This document shows positions 16,026 to 25,100 of a stretch of 51,487 nt of DNA, piece after piece (the stretch's first letter is position 1; the number at the start of each line of letters is the position of its first letter). The notes beneath the pieces were generated by a model, which saw nothing but the letters and a program-made list of their open reading frames with translations, was not told where the DNA came from and made no database searches. The DNA comes from Hymenobacter frigidus (GTDB taxonomy: Bacteria > Bacteroidota > Bacteroidia > Cytophagales > Hymenobacteraceae). Both the position numbers and the translations under genes were made by a program. The stretch is taken from the NCBI RefSeq assembly GCF_014640435.1, contig NZ_BMGY01000032.1:1-51487 (forward strand). The letters are read 5' to 3'.

Positions 16026-17069
16026 ATGCGCCTGGGGAAGTCCCCACCAAAACGTATGTTGACGCTCCCTTCTCTTCTTCCTGCTGTCCGGAGCCGGGCG
16101 GCCGCACCCCTGCGTTACTCCTACGCGGCGGTGTTGGTAGCCGTGGCCGTGGGCTTGGTGGCACCGGCCGCGGCCAACTGGCTGCTGGGGCCGGTGCTGC
16201 TGGTGGGCATGGTGCTGCTGGGCGTAGCCCACGGGGCCTGCGACCAGTTTGTGGTACCGGCCATCCACCCGGCTCTGGCGGGCAGCCGGGGGCGGTACTG
16301 GGCCGGTTTTTTGGGCGGCTACCTGGGGCTGGCAGCGGCGGTGGGCCTATTGTGGTGGTGGCAGCCGGGGGTGGCCGTGGCCGGGTTCTTTGGGCTCACG
16401 GCCTGGCACTGGGGCTCAGCCGATGCCCCGCTGGCGCGGCACCGCGTGCAGTGGGTGGCGCACAGCCTCCTGCGGGGCGGGTTGATATTTGCCGTGCCGC
16501 TCTGGCACCGGCCCATCGAAACGCAAAGCACCGTGAACGGTCTGCTCACGCTGGCTGGGGCCGCTCCGGTAGGGGCGGCGGCCATGGCCGAGGCCACGGC
16601 GGTGCTGGTGCCGGTGGTGGTGTTAGGACACTTGCTGCTGTGGGGCAGCTACTTATGGCAGCAGCAGGGCCACCTGGCCCGCACCGATGCGCTGGAAGTG
16701 CTGCTGCTCAGCGTGCTGCTGGTGGTGCTGTCGCCGATACTCTCGGGTACTGTATACTTCGTGTGCTGGCATAGCCTCCAGCACGTGCTGCGCATGAATC
16801 AACTGATGGACCGCGGACCAGGTACCCAACGACCAGGCCTGGGGGCCGAGCTGCGCTTCTTTCTGCGCCGTTCGGCTCCGCTGCTGCTCATCAGCGTGGC
16901 AGGGTTGGCGGTGTTGTTCGGCCTGGCCTGGGCGCGGGCGGCCAGCGGTCCCGTGCTCGTGAGCCTGACGCTGCTGGCTGCTTCGGTGGTGACGCTGCCC
17001 CACGCCCTGCTCGTGACCCTGGGCATGGACGCCGCCCGCTGGCGACGCAAGAGCCAGGCCGGGGCCTGA
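16026..17069 (+). CDS. blh: Brp/Blh family beta-carotene 15,15'-dioxygenase
   Basis: This integral membrane oxygenase of 347 residues cleaves beta-carotene into two retinals, the chromophore of the neighbouring rhodopsin. Many hydrophobic helices are present. The His ligands expected for the iron centre are visible in GVAHGACDQ, AWHWGSAD, PLWHRP and CWHSLQHVLR. The GxxHGAxD signature is typical of the family. The ATG at 16056 is a possible alternative start. It lies 136 bases after the rhodopsin gene on the same strand, with a hairpin in between. No carotenoid synthesis genes are in the window, so beta-carotene must come from genes elsewhere. Confidence 0.92.
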   Translation: MRLGKSPPKRMLTLPSLLPAVRSRAAAPLRYSYAAVLVAVAVGLVAPAAANWLLGPVLLVGMVLLGVAHGACDQFVVPAIHPALAGSRGRYWAGFLGGYLGLAAAVGLLWWWQPGVAVAGFFGLTAWHWGSADAPLARHRVQWVAHSLLRGGLIFAVPLWHRPIETQSTVNGLLTLAGAAPVGAAAMAEATAVLVPVVVLGHLLLWGSYLWQQQGHLARTDALEVLLLSVLLVVLSPILSGTVYFVCWHSLQHVLRMNQLMDRGPGTQRPGLGAELRFFLRRSAPLLLISVAGLAVLFGLAWARAASGPVLVSLTLLAASVVTLPHALLVTLGMDAARWRRKSQAGA

Positions 17070-17108
17070 GAAGCTGTTCCGAGCGAGCAGTCAACAGTTG
17101 ATTTTGAA

Positions 17109-17138
17109 AGAGGCCGGAACCGGAGGGTTCCGGCCTCT
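17109..17138 (+). terminator. Terminator after blh
   Basis: AGAGGCCGGAACC (17109-17121) and GGTTCCGGCCTCT (17126-17138) form a perfect 13-bp stem with a 4-base loop, about 40 bases after the blh stop. Only a short T-rich tail follows. Confidence 0.7.
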
Positions 17139-17167
17139 CTTGCTTGCTGATGTTACACAATTGGCGC

Positions 17168-17375
17168 TGGCGCGCTTCTCTGGCGCGCTTCTCTGGCGCG
17201 CTTCTCTGGCGCGCTTCTCTGGCGCGCTTCTCTGGCGCGCTTCTCTGGCGCGCTTCTCTGACGCGCTTCTCTGACGCGCTTCTCTGACGCGCTTCTCTGA
17301 CGCGCTTCTCTGACGCGCTTCTCTGACGCGCTTCTCTGACGCGCTTCTCTGACGCGCTTCTCTGACGCGCTTCTC
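17168..17375. repeat. 13-bp minisatellite, 16 tandem copies in two variant blocks
   Basis: Seven copies of TGGCGCGCTTCTC (17168-17258) are followed without a break by nine copies of TGACGCGCTTCTC (17259-17375), then a decayed tenth. The two variants differ by one base and are perfectly segregated. No copy departs from its block type. Open frames through it on the minus strand are repeat artefacts. The stretch 17139-17630 holds no recognisable gene. Confidence 0.95.
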
Positions 17376-17396
17376 TGACGCGCTGCCGCTTGGTTT

Positions 17397-17490
17397 CGCG
17401 TCTCTGACGCGGAGGCAAACGACGGGCGGGAGGGCCGTGCAATGGGCGAGTCGGAGACTCGGAACCAGTGGGCAGCGCGTCAGAGACGCG
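17397..17490. repeat. Inverted repeat next to the minisatellite
   Basis: CGCGTCTCTGACGCG (17397-17411) and its exact reverse complement (17476-17490) flank a 64-base GC-rich spacer. The arm shares the TCTCTGACGCG wording of the tandem repeat, so the two are related in origin. Confidence 0.65.
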
Positions 17491-17630
17491 CGCCAGCACC
17501 TTCGTGCGCAACACTACTCATAATATGTGTATCCCTTTGTTACTTGCTGAAGGAATCAACAATCTTGTAGACAGCTAGTTACGAATCCGGCGTTTTACCT
17601 TTTCTGCTTTAGTACATTCCCTTTCTTCTC

Positions 17631-17774
17631 ATGACGCACTCGTTACGGCTTCCTCGGGGTTTAATGCTGACCGGGTGGCTGCTGGCCGCCACGACTGGGG
17701 CGCAGCCCGTGGTGACGGGCCTGGTGCCGACGGCGGCGGCAACGGCTTTGCCAGCGCCACGCTCATCGCCCTGA
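17631..17774 (+). other. Out-of-frame signal peptide segment of the T9SS FG-GAP gene
   Basis: An ATG at 17631 begins a 47-codon frame with a convincing signal peptide (MTHSLRLPRG, then MLTGWLLAATTGAQP) and the segment VVTGLVPTA, ending at a TGA at 17772-17774. The long downstream frame has no signal peptide and starts inside this one in another frame. A single-base indel between about 17711 and 17735 would join the two into a normal secreted protein. Confidence 0.65.
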
Positions 17775-19807
17775 ACGGCCAGTTCCCCGAAGGCCCCGTC
17801 GATGTGCAGGACCTGAACGCCGATGGGCGGCCCGACCTGCTGGCCATCACCGCGGCCGGCAATACGCAACAAGGCGCAACCGTGCAACTGGTGGAGCTGC
17901 GCAACAACGGCACCGGCTTCGACCCGCCCATCGTGCTGCTGACCGAGCGCCGGCTGGGCCGAACCGTGGCCGATTTTAACCAGGACGGGAAGCTGGATAT
18001 TTTGCTGTTCGGCCCCGACCAGTTTGCGTCGCCGCTCCCGTATAAGCTGCTGCTGCTGACCCGCAACGCCGCCAATACCGGCTACGATGCCCCAGTGGTC
18101 AGCCCGCTCAACGCCTTTACCATTGGCGAGTCGGTGGTGGCGGACTTCAACGCCGACGGGCGACCCGACGTGGCAGTGGGTACGTCGGGCAGCAGTGGCC
18201 GGGCTCCGGTAGTGGTGCAGCGCACGGCGGCGGGCTTTATTTTGCAGGGGCCGTTTCCGGCGTTTTCGTCCACTAGCGAGCTGCAGCTCGTGGCCGATGC
18301 CGACGGCCTGCCCGACCTGGTGGGCAGCCTCTCCAACTTCACCGCCGGGGGGTTCGGCGTGCTGCCCGGGCTGGTGGGGGGCGGCCTCGGGCAACCCGTG
18401 AGCTACAACCTGGCGGGCACCAACTTCGTGGCCGGCGACTTCGACCTCGACGGCCGCACCGACCTGGCCGCCTACGACCTCACCAGCGGCAACCTCATCG
18501 TGTACCGCTACACCGGCCTGAGCGCGAACACCAACAACCCGCCCACCCTCAACACCCTGACCGACCTGACCCTGGCCGAGGACGCGCCCCAACAAACAGT
18601 GGCCCTCACGGGCATCGGCAACGGGGGCGAGCCGGGGCAGGCCGTGACCATCACGGCCACCAGCGACAACCCCGCCCTAGTGCCCAACCCCAGCATTGCC
18701 TACTTTAGCCCCACCAGCACCGGCACTCTGCGCCTGCAGCCCGCCCCCGATGCCTTCGGCAGCTGCCTCATCACGGTCACGGCTTCGGATGGGCAGCCGC
18801 AGAACAGTACCGTCGTCCGCACCTTCCGGGTGACGGTGAGCCCGGTGAACGACGCACCCACGCTCGATGCCATCCCGGACGTGGTCGTGACGCAGGTTAT
18901 TCCGTCCAACGCACCCCAACTAATTGCCGTGCCCCTATCGGGCATTACCTCGGGGGCTGCTAACGAGAATCAACTGCTCACGCTGAGCGCCACGGTGTCG
19001 CTGGTCGGCCCTGGGTCCATTTCTAACGGCACGTTCGCCTACATCAGCCCTTCCACTACCGGCCAGTGTAACCTGCTCATCTTAGCGGTTCCGCCGGGGC
19101 TTTTCGCCACCGTTACCATTACCGTAAACGACGGACAACCCACCAACAACACGACCAGCCGCACCTTTCGCGTCTTCTACAACCCTAGCGGCACACCGGG
19201 GCTGCCCACCACCGCGCCCACCCTCAACGCCATCGCCGACGTGACGGCCGACCGCGCCCTTGCCGCGCAGCTACCCGTGGCCCTGGCCGGCATCGGCGAC
19301 GGCGACCCCAGCCAGGTGCTGCCCCTCACGGTGGTGGCCGTGAGCTCCGACCCGGCCCTGGTGAGCTTGGGCGCGGTGAGCTACACCAGCCCAGCCGCCA
19401 CGGGAAACCTGCCCTACACCATCAGCAATACACGCGGCGGCACGGCCACCGTGCGCGTGACGGTGAGCAACGGCCAGGCCCAAAACGGCAGCATCACCCG
19501 CTCGTTTCGGGTGACGGTGCCGGCAGCTCCAGTCATCAGCGGCAGCCGCGGAGGCACGGGCAACACCGCCGTGGCCCTCTACCCCAACCCCGCGCCGGGC
19601 GGGCACTTCACCCTGGCCGGAGCAGCCCCCGGCCCGCTCGACGTGACGGTGCTGGACCTGAGCGGCCGCATCGTGCTCCAGCAGCAGCTGGTGGCCGGAC
19701 CGCAGCCGCTGCTGCTGGCGCTGCCGGCCACGGCCGCAGCCGGCGTGTACGTGGTGCGGGTGCGCTCGGCCGGAAGCATGGTGGTGCGCCGCCTGGCGGT
19801 GGAGTGA
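17675..19807 (+). CDS. T9SS type A sorting-domain protein with FG-GAP repeats (5' end frameshifted)
   Basis: The long frame (GTG start, 710 codons) encodes a cell-surface or secreted protein. FG-GAP/VCBS-like calcium-loop repeats are seen at about residues 50-260 (DLNADGRPDLL, DFNQDGKLDIL, DFNADGRPDVA, DFDLDGRTDLA). Three Ig-/cadherin-like domains follow, each introduced by PTL and an Asp-rich loop. A C-terminal type A sorting domain (YPNPAPGGHF to VVRRLAVE) directs export by the type IX system. The first 20 or so codons look non-native, and the signal peptide lies just upstream in another frame (17631). It is therefore either a recently broken gene or carries a sequencing error. It ends at a REP-like palindrome shared with the convergent DUF5686 gene. 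Confidence 0.82.
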   Translation: MAAGRHDWGAARGDGPGADGGGNGFASATLIALNGQFPEGPVDVQDLNADGRPDLLAITAAGNTQQGATVQLVELRNNGTGFDPPIVLLTERRLGRTVADFNQDGKLDILLFGPDQFASPLPYKLLLLTRNAANTGYDAPVVSPLNAFTIGESVVADFNADGRPDVAVGTSGSSGRAPVVVQRTAAGFILQGPFPAFSSTSELQLVADADGLPDLVGSLSNFTAGGFGVLPGLVGGGLGQPVSYNLAGTNFVAGDFDLDGRTDLAAYDLTSGNLIVYRYTGLSANTNNPPTLNTLTDLTLAEDAPQQTVALTGIGNGGEPGQAVTITATSDNPALVPNPSIAYFSPTSTGTLRLQPAPDAFGSCLITVTASDGQPQNSTVVRTFRVTVSPVNDAPTLDAIPDVVVTQVIPSNAPQLIAVPLSGITSGAANENQLLTLSATVSLVGPGSISNGTFAYISPSTTGQCNLLILAVPPGLFATVTITVNDGQPTNNTTSRTFRVFYNPSGTPGLPTTAPTLNAIADVTADRALAAQLPVALAGIGDGDPSQVLPLTVVAVSSDPALVSLGAVSYTSPAATGNLPYTISNTRGGTATVRVTVSNGQAQNGSITRSFRVTVPAAPVISGSRGGTGNTAVALYPNPAPGGHFTLAGAAPGPLDVTVLDLSGRIVLQQQLVAGPQPLLLALPATAAAGVYVVRVRSAGSMVVRRLAVE

Positions 19808-19856
19808 GTAGCCCGTTTGGCAATGTTGGGTTCGTTGCGCACATTAATCGGCGGAT

Positions 19857-19942
19857 GTAAAGACGCATAATTGCGTCTCGTCGTTGAACGGTGCGACCGG
19901 CGCGGTTCAAACAACGACGAGACGCAATTATGCGTCTCTACA
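19857..19942. repeat. Nested palindromic REP-like element, copy 1
   Basis: Outer arms pair TGTAAAGACGCATAATTGCG onward with its complement ending at 19942, with few mismatches. Each arm is itself a palindrome (AGACGCATAATTGCGTCT), followed by CGTCGTTGAAC. It fills the gap between two convergent genes (19807 and 19944) and can act as a bidirectional terminator. A second copy is at 26266-26357. Confidence 0.85.
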
Positions 19943-19943
19943 C

Positions 19944-22598
19944 TCAAAACCCCACGCCGACCCGGAAGCCGGTGCCCAGGCGCTGCCCGCTTTGCAGGGC
20001 CGAGTAGAAATCGACGCGCAGCACTTTCAAAATGTGCTCGACACCGGCACCCAGCTCTACGTAGTGACCGGCCTGGGCAGTGGTCAGGTAGTTGAGCGAA
20101 GCTACTTCCTGCCATTTCAACTTGCGGAAGAGGGGGACTTTGTTGAAGATGAAGCCATTGAAGTGGTGGTCGTAGTGGGCCTCGAGGTAGGTGTTATTGG
20201 TACTGAAGCGGTAGTAATCCAGCAATTGAAACTCACTGAAATTACCGGAGAGCAAGGTTTGGTTGCCTGCAAAGTGGCGGTAGTCCACGAACGTCAGGCC
20301 CTCCTGCCGGCCCACGAAGCCGCCCACGTTCACCCGGAAGTTGCTGGTACCCAACAGCCCCAGCGGCACATTGTCGCGCACGCCGGCCTGCAGCAGCAGG
20401 TAGCGCACATCGGCCCCCAGCACGCTAGGAATAGCCAGGCGGCCCTGTGCGTTGAAGGTGGGCCACTTCGAGCCGAGGTTGAACTTGCCATCGGGCCGGT
20501 TGATGTAGCGCTGGCCGGGCTTGTAGTCGGCCGACACCCCCAAGGTGAGAATCTGACTACGCCCGAAGCCGGTATCGGCCAGTTCGTCGCTCACCGGCTG
20601 GTTCGGGGTGAAGGCGCGGCCGGGCACGTCGTGCAGCAAGCGGCTGGTGGTGTTGTAGAGCTGGCGGCGGTCGAAGTAGGCCACGGCGGCGCGCAGGTTC
20701 AGGCCGTTCACAGGCTCGGAGAGGTAGCTGAGCTCGGCTCCGTCGCGGCGATAGAGCTTGGCGTAGTTGCGGTTATCGAGCAGCGTATACACCGTATTGA
20801 TGAGCGGCGTAAGCTGGGAGTTCTTGTCGAAATTCTCGATGGTACGGCCGGCTAACAGACCAAGCTGCTGGCGTTTGGCCGGGTGCAGCTGCCAGCTGGC
20901 CAGCAGGCTGGGGCTGAGCCGCTCGCTGCTGAAGCCGTAGCGCAACACGGGCGTGAGGCTAAAAAACCGCCGGTCGTCGGTGCGCTGGCTGACAGTGGCC
21001 TGGGCATTGAGCACGGCCCCTTCCACGGTGTTGTACTGAAAAATCTGGGGGATGGGCAGCACCGACACCGAACGTTTTCGGAAGGTATTCTGGTGCGTGT
21101 AGCCGCCCAGCACCAGGTTGATGGGCTCAAATTTGTTGCGCTTGCGGTCCATCGAGTCCTGGTAGGGGCGCGAGCGGCGAATGACTTCGGTGCTGTCCTT
21201 GGTGCGGTAATCCTTCGTTTCCTCGTCGGTGAGGGGCACGGGGCGCACCTGGTCCCAATAGGCGGAGTCCCGCTCGTTCACGCCTTTTTCCACCAGCTGC
21301 ACCTCATTGCGGCCCATCTGGGCGAAGGGGTCGTTCTTGAGCGTGTCGCGCTGGGCCTGCTTCACCTTCTTGCGCACCTGGCCGCTGAGGCCGCGCAGGT
21401 CGGGCTTGCGCTTGCGAATCTGAGCGGCGGTTTCCTGGCCGACGGGGGCCGCATCCTTGCCCTCGGCCACTACGGGCGGGGCGGCTTTGGCGACTGGCGG
21501 CGTGGGATAGGTGGGCACCACGTTGGAATAGTTGGACAGCACGGCATTGATGTAGCCGGAGCCTTTGAATCCCAGACCTGAAAGGTTGGCCGTGACCTGC
21601 TGCGACTGAATGAGCCACACGTTGGCGTTGCCGGGCGCGGGCGCGTACTGCTGGGCAATATGCAGGTTATCAACGTAGTCAATCTGAGCATCCTGGTCCA
21701 GGTTCAAATCCACAGAGTGAATGCGCCACGACTCATCCACGATGTAGATGAAGCCGGAAAAAACCGGGTCGGTGCGGCGGCGCGGAATCACCCGGATTTT
21801 GTGCACCGTCACACCGCCCTGCGGGGTGCTGCCCACCAGCTCGTACTTGTAGAAGAGCAGGGCGTTGGTCGCGATGGGCGACACGAAGCCGCGCTCCGAA
21901 AAGGCGGGCTTTATCAGGTTTTCGTAGAACCCCAGGTTGCGCCCGGCGCTGGCCCGGTTGAAACTCAGGCCCCGCGAGTCGCCGCTCACCCGGCTCGATA
22001 TCATGCGCTCCTTCACGATGTTGGGCTGCGTGAAGCTGAAGTCGGACAAGCTTTCGGAGAGGTAGAAGATGCCCTTTTTAATGTCGGGCCCCAACTTGAA
22101 AAGGCCCATGATTTTAGCCGGTGTGTCGTTGATGCGGCCCAGACTTTTGATGTAGATGCGGGCGCGGTAAGCCGCCACTTCGCGCTTATGGTAGGCCCGC
22201 CACTGCTGCGCCTGCTGAATGATGGCGTAGGCCGGGTCGCGGTCCGAAGATTTCACCAGTACCTCGCCCAGGTTGTAGGCCTCGGGCTGCAGGGTGATAT
22301 TGGCGGTCACCGTTGAGTCGCCGCCCGGCACGCGCACCGGCTCAATGTGCGGCCGGTAGCCCACGTACTGAAACACCAGCTCGTACTGCCCCGCCGGCAG
22401 CCGCAGCTGAAACTGGCCCTGCTCGTTGGCCCCGGTGCTGGTAGCGGCACCGCGCACGGCCACGTTGGCGAAGGCCAGGCCCTCCTTGTTGGCCCCGCGC
22501 ACCGTGCCCTTGATAACGCCAGCGCGGCTGATAAACGACGCGCTGGTCAGCAACAATACAAAGGCCGTAAAACGTAGCGTATCGAGAAACATAACCAT
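19944..22598 (-). CDS. DUF5686 / carboxypeptidase-regulatory-domain outer membrane protein
   Basis: The protein is about 884 residues long. A signal peptide (MVMFLDTLRF to SFISRAG; MFLDTLRF at 22592 is an alternative start) is followed by a CarboxypepD_reg-like domain (VIKGTVRGANKEGLAFANVAV, residues about 27-110). The DUF5686 region begins EVLVKSSDRDPAYAIIQQA. The C-terminal part looks like a beta-barrel, rich in alternating aromatic residues and ending in Phe (FRVGVGF), as outer membrane proteins do. The role of DUF5686 proteins is not established; they are common Bacteroidota envelope proteins. It is 84 bases downstream of the EamA transporter gene on the same strand and may share its message. 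Confidence 0.85.
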   Translation of the reverse strand: MVMFLDTLRFTAFVLLLTSASFISRAGVIKGTVRGANKEGLAFANVAVRGAATSTGANEQGQFQLRLPAGQYELVFQYVGYRPHIEPVRVPGGDSTVTANITLQPEAYNLGEVLVKSSDRDPAYAIIQQAQQWRAYHKREVAAYRARIYIKSLGRINDTPAKIMGLFKLGPDIKKGIFYLSESLSDFSFTQPNIVKERMISSRVSGDSRGLSFNRASAGRNLGFYENLIKPAFSERGFVSPIATNALLFYKYELVGSTPQGGVTVHKIRVIPRRRTDPVFSGFIYIVDESWRIHSVDLNLDQDAQIDYVDNLHIAQQYAPAPGNANVWLIQSQQVTANLSGLGFKGSGYINAVLSNYSNVVPTYPTPPVAKAAPPVVAEGKDAAPVGQETAAQIRKRKPDLRGLSGQVRKKVKQAQRDTLKNDPFAQMGRNEVQLVEKGVNERDSAYWDQVRPVPLTDEETKDYRTKDSTEVIRRSRPYQDSMDRKRNKFEPINLVLGGYTHQNTFRKRSVSVLPIPQIFQYNTVEGAVLNAQATVSQRTDDRRFFSLTPVLRYGFSSERLSPSLLASWQLHPAKRQQLGLLAGRTIENFDKNSQLTPLINTVYTLLDNRNYAKLYRRDGAELSYLSEPVNGLNLRAAVAYFDRRQLYNTTSRLLHDVPGRAFTPNQPVSDELADTGFGRSQILTLGVSADYKPGQRYINRPDGKFNLGSKWPTFNAQGRLAIPSVLGADVRYLLLQAGVRDNVPLGLLGTSNFRVNVGGFVGRQEGLTFVDYRHFAGNQTLLSGNFSEFQLLDYYRFSTNNTYLEAHYDHHFNGFIFNKVPLFRKLKWQEVASLNYLTTAQAGHYVELGAGVEHILKVLRVDFYSALQSGQRLGTGFRVGVGF

Positions 22599-22682
22599 TA
22601 ACAATTGGCAGAAAAGGCTCAACCAAGGTACGGCCTGCCCGCTACTGATGCTTCCGCAACGCCAACGGTTGCTTTGCACAAG

Positions 22683-23606
22683 TCAGACCACCACTTCTTC
22701 GGCCAGCGGTGGCAGCGCGGCGGCCCGGGCATCGGCCCGGGCCGCATACCAGGCATTCAGGCCCACGCCCAGCAGCACCAGCGCCATGCCGGCGTAGGCC
22801 AGCGGCCCAAAAGTCTCGGCAAAAAACAGGTAACCCAGCCCTAATGCGTAGAACATGCCCAGGTAGTTGAGCGGGGCCACCCGGCTGAGGCGCTCCAGCT
22901 GATAAGCCCGGGTCATGGTGAGCTGCGCGCCCTGCGTGAAGGCCCCGCAGGCCAGCAGCCAGAGCCAGTCGGTGCCGTGCGGCGTTTGCCAGTTGAAGAG
23001 GCAGGCCACCGCGGCGATGGGCAGCGAAATCAGGGGGAAATAGAACACGATAACCAGTGGGTGCTCGCGCCCGCGCAATTTGCGAATAGCGTTGTAGCTC
23101 AGCCCCGACACCAGCGCCCCCACCACCCCAATACCCAGGTAGAGCAAGCCTGCGCCCGGGGCCGCTTGCGCCACGTGCGCCACGGCGGTTCCGCCCTGCT
23201 GCACCAGCAGCACCCCGCCAAAGCTCAGCCCAAAAAACACCCACTGCCAGCCCAGCACCGGCTCGCGCACCAGCCAAATGCCCAGCACCGTGGCAAAAAT
23301 GGGGGCCAGGTACTGCACCGTAACGGCCGTGGCCAGCGGCAAATTTTGCAGCGCCAGAAAGTAGCAAATCAGCGCCAGCGCGCCGGTGCTGCCCCGGCTG
23401 ATGAGCAGGCGGTGATTGTTGCCGAACGGGGCCACGCCCAACCGCCGCAGGGCCACATAGCTGGCCACGATGGAGAAAATAGAGCGGAAGAAAATAATTT
23501 CCAGCGCCGGCAGGTGGTGCAACTGCTTCACGCAGGCATTCATGCCCGCAAACAGCAGGGTGCTGAGCAGCATTTGGCGCACGCCAGGAGTCAGGTTATT
23601 CAGCAT
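22683..23606 (-). CDS. EamA/DMT-family transporter
   Basis: This 307-residue inner membrane protein has about ten transmembrane helices arranged as two EamA halves. The first contains the conserved FFRSIFSIVASYVALRR and ISRGSTGALALICYFLALQN segments, and the second ends with PLAYAGMALVLLGVGLNAW. Members export amino acids, nucleotides or other metabolites, or act as permeases; the substrate cannot be inferred. Length is normal and the start MLNNLTPGVRQ fits. It is followed on the same strand by the DUF5686 gene. Confidence 0.88.
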   Translation of the reverse strand: MLNNLTPGVRQMLLSTLLFAGMNACVKQLHHLPALEIIFFRSIFSIVASYVALRRLGVAPFGNNHRLLISRGSTGALALICYFLALQNLPLATAVTVQYLAPIFATVLGIWLVREPVLGWQWVFFGLSFGGVLLVQQGGTAVAHVAQAAPGAGLLYLGIGVVGALVSGLSYNAIRKLRGREHPLVIVFYFPLISLPIAAVACLFNWQTPHGTDWLWLLACGAFTQGAQLTMTRAYQLERLSRVAPLNYLGMFYALGLGYLFFAETFGPLAYAGMALVLLGVGLNAWYAARADARAAALPPLAEEVVV

Positions 23607-23775
23607 TTATCGATTAGCATTCGACAACCCTCATCCATCGTTTGGGTATTTCCGTCTGGCAAGTAGGCACCGGTAACGAACTTCGGCCGGCATTGTTAGA
23701 AATGAGCTGCTTCAGACATCCATCACGCACCGCGTGATACCAACCAATTGTTACCTGTTAATTGCTACTTGCTGC

Positions 23776-24282
23776 ATGTTCAAATCTTTCGACAAAGCCC
23801 CCAAGCAGTACACGCCCGGCGAGGCCCTGCAAAAAATCGCCGCCTTCTGCGCCTACCAGGAGCGCACCCAAAAGGAAGTGGAGCAAAAGCTAAAGTCCTA
23901 CGGCCTGGACGAGGACGAGGCTGGCGAAATCATCATCCGCCTGAGCCGCGAGAAGCTGCTGGATGAGGAGCGGTTTGCCCAGTCCTTCGTGCGCGGCCAC
24001 TACCGCCACAAGAAGTGGGGCCGCCGGCGCATCCTGCAGGAGCTCAAGCAGAAAGGCCTCAGCGAATACTGCATCAAGTCGGGTATGAAGGAAATCGACG
24101 GCGAGGAATACTACCAGAACCTGGTGGATTTGATGGAGAAGAAAGACCGCCAGGAAAAAGAGAAAAACCCGCGCGTGCGCCGCATGAAAATCTCGCAGTA
24201 CCTAACCGGCAAGGGCTACGAGCAGGACTTGATAAAAATGGCGCTCGATGACCTGGGCAAAGCGCCGGAGGACGACGAGTAG
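23776..24282 (+). CDS. recX: RecX, regulator of RecA
   Basis: This 168-residue, mostly helical cytoplasmic protein modulates RecA filaments in recombination and DNA repair. It shows the repeated three-helix units of the family: LQKIAAFCAYQERTQKEVEQ, then LSREKLLDEERFAQSFVRGH and KKWGRRRILQELKQKGLSEY. The start MFKSFDKAPK is preferred to an upstream in-frame ATG (23734), whose product would begin with an unrelated leader. recA is not adjacent. Bacteroidota RecX proteins are similar in length. A REP-like hairpin follows the stop. Confidence 0.88.
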   Translation: MFKSFDKAPKQYTPGEALQKIAAFCAYQERTQKEVEQKLKSYGLDEDEAGEIIIRLSREKLLDEERFAQSFVRGHYRHKKWGRRRILQELKQKGLSEYCIKSGMKEIDGEEYYQNLVDLMEKKDRQEKEKNPRVRRMKISQYLTGKGYEQDLIKMALDDLGKAPEDDE

Positions 24283-24295
24283 CACGCAGAATAAA

Positions 24296-24395
24296 CGTCA
24301 TGCCGAGCGCAGCCGAGGCATCTTGCGTGGGGTAGTAACTCAATCGATTGGTTTACTGCTGCACGCGAGATGCCTCGGCTGCGCTCGGCATGACG
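24296..24395. repeat. Long REP-like inverted repeat, copy A of the GTCATGC family
   Basis: Two perfect 28-base arms (24296-24323 and 24368-24395) contain CGTCATGCCGAGCGCAGCCG and its complement, around a 44-base centre. The arms extend further with one mismatch. It lies between the convergent recX and DUF4230 genes. Related shorter copies are at 29894, 47005 and 51236. Confidence 0.85.
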
Positions 24396-24414
24396 GGCGG
24401 GCTTTCGTGCTGTA

Positions 24415-25050
24415 CTACTGTTTAGGGCCCACCTTCGGCATCATTAATTGCTGGCCCAGCACTACGCGCCGCCCGGTGAGGGTGCGGAGCATGGGCAACA
24501 AAATCTGCTGGGCGTTGCGCTGGGTTTCGGCCAGGATGCCCGCCTGCAACGCGGCGTTGCGAACCTGCACTTCGGCGTATTTATAGCCTTGGTCCACAAG
24601 GTCGGCATCCTGAAAAAAGCCATTTTCGGTGCTGAAAACGCGGCTTTGGTCGTGCCGCACCTGGAAGGAGCACAGTTCTGGCGCGGGCAGGTACACGCGC
24701 ACCACGGTATCGCCTTCGAACACTACGTCTTGCGGGCGAATTTTGCGTAGGTCGAGGCAGCCCACGGCTTCGCCTCCTACTACGAGGGCTACTTTGGCAT
24801 CGGGCAGCAGCGGGTAGCGGCTGGCCTTGCGGTACTCCACTATGTCTTTGAACTTATAGCGGACTAGCTCCAGCTTGCCCAGCGCCTCCACTTGGGTGAG
24901 GATAGTGTTGTGTGTCACAGTGACTTTGGGCTCGGCCAGCAGCGGGTTGAGGCCGGCGAGCGTGGGGCCGACTTTCTGCCACAGAAACCACCCCAGACCC
25001 ACTAAAAACAACAACGGCAGCAGGCGACGAACGAGGCGAATAAGATTCAT
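24415..25050 (-). CDS. DUF4230 membrane-anchored protein
   Basis: This 211-residue protein has one N-terminal transmembrane helix (LLPLLFLVGLGWFLW, residues about 11-25) and a soluble domain matching DUF4230. That domain has KVTVTHNTILTQVEALGKLE near the start, then an alternating beta region with VFEGDTVVRVYLPAPEL, and a C-terminal amphipathic helix rich in Ala and Gln. DUF4230 proteins are widespread and uncharacterised. The gene is divergent from the GT-C-like gene at 25116 and convergent with recX. Confidence 0.8.
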   Translation of the reverse strand: MNLIRLVRRLLPLLFLVGLGWFLWQKVGPTLAGLNPLLAEPKVTVTHNTILTQVEALGKLELVRYKFKDIVEYRKASRYPLLPDAKVALVVGGEAVGCLDLRKIRPQDVVFEGDTVVRVYLPAPELCSFQVRHDQSRVFSTENGFFQDADLVDQGYKYAEVQVRNAALQAGILAETQRNAQQILLPMLRTLTGRRVVLGQQLMMPKVGPKQ

Positions 25051-25100
25051 AGGCTGTAAAGTACGCAGGTTGGGGCGCGGCGTTGGGCCGGGCAGCGGGC

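Noticed and set aside
17168..17375. CRISPR array
   Set aside because: The units are head-to-tail without spacers and only 13 bp long, and no cas genes are nearby. It is a minisatellite.
16891..17514. 207-codon minus-strand open frame with 13-residue repeats rich in Arg, Glu and Ser
   Set aside because: It is the 13-bp minisatellite read through in one frame, running into the antisense of blh. It has no start context and no family features.
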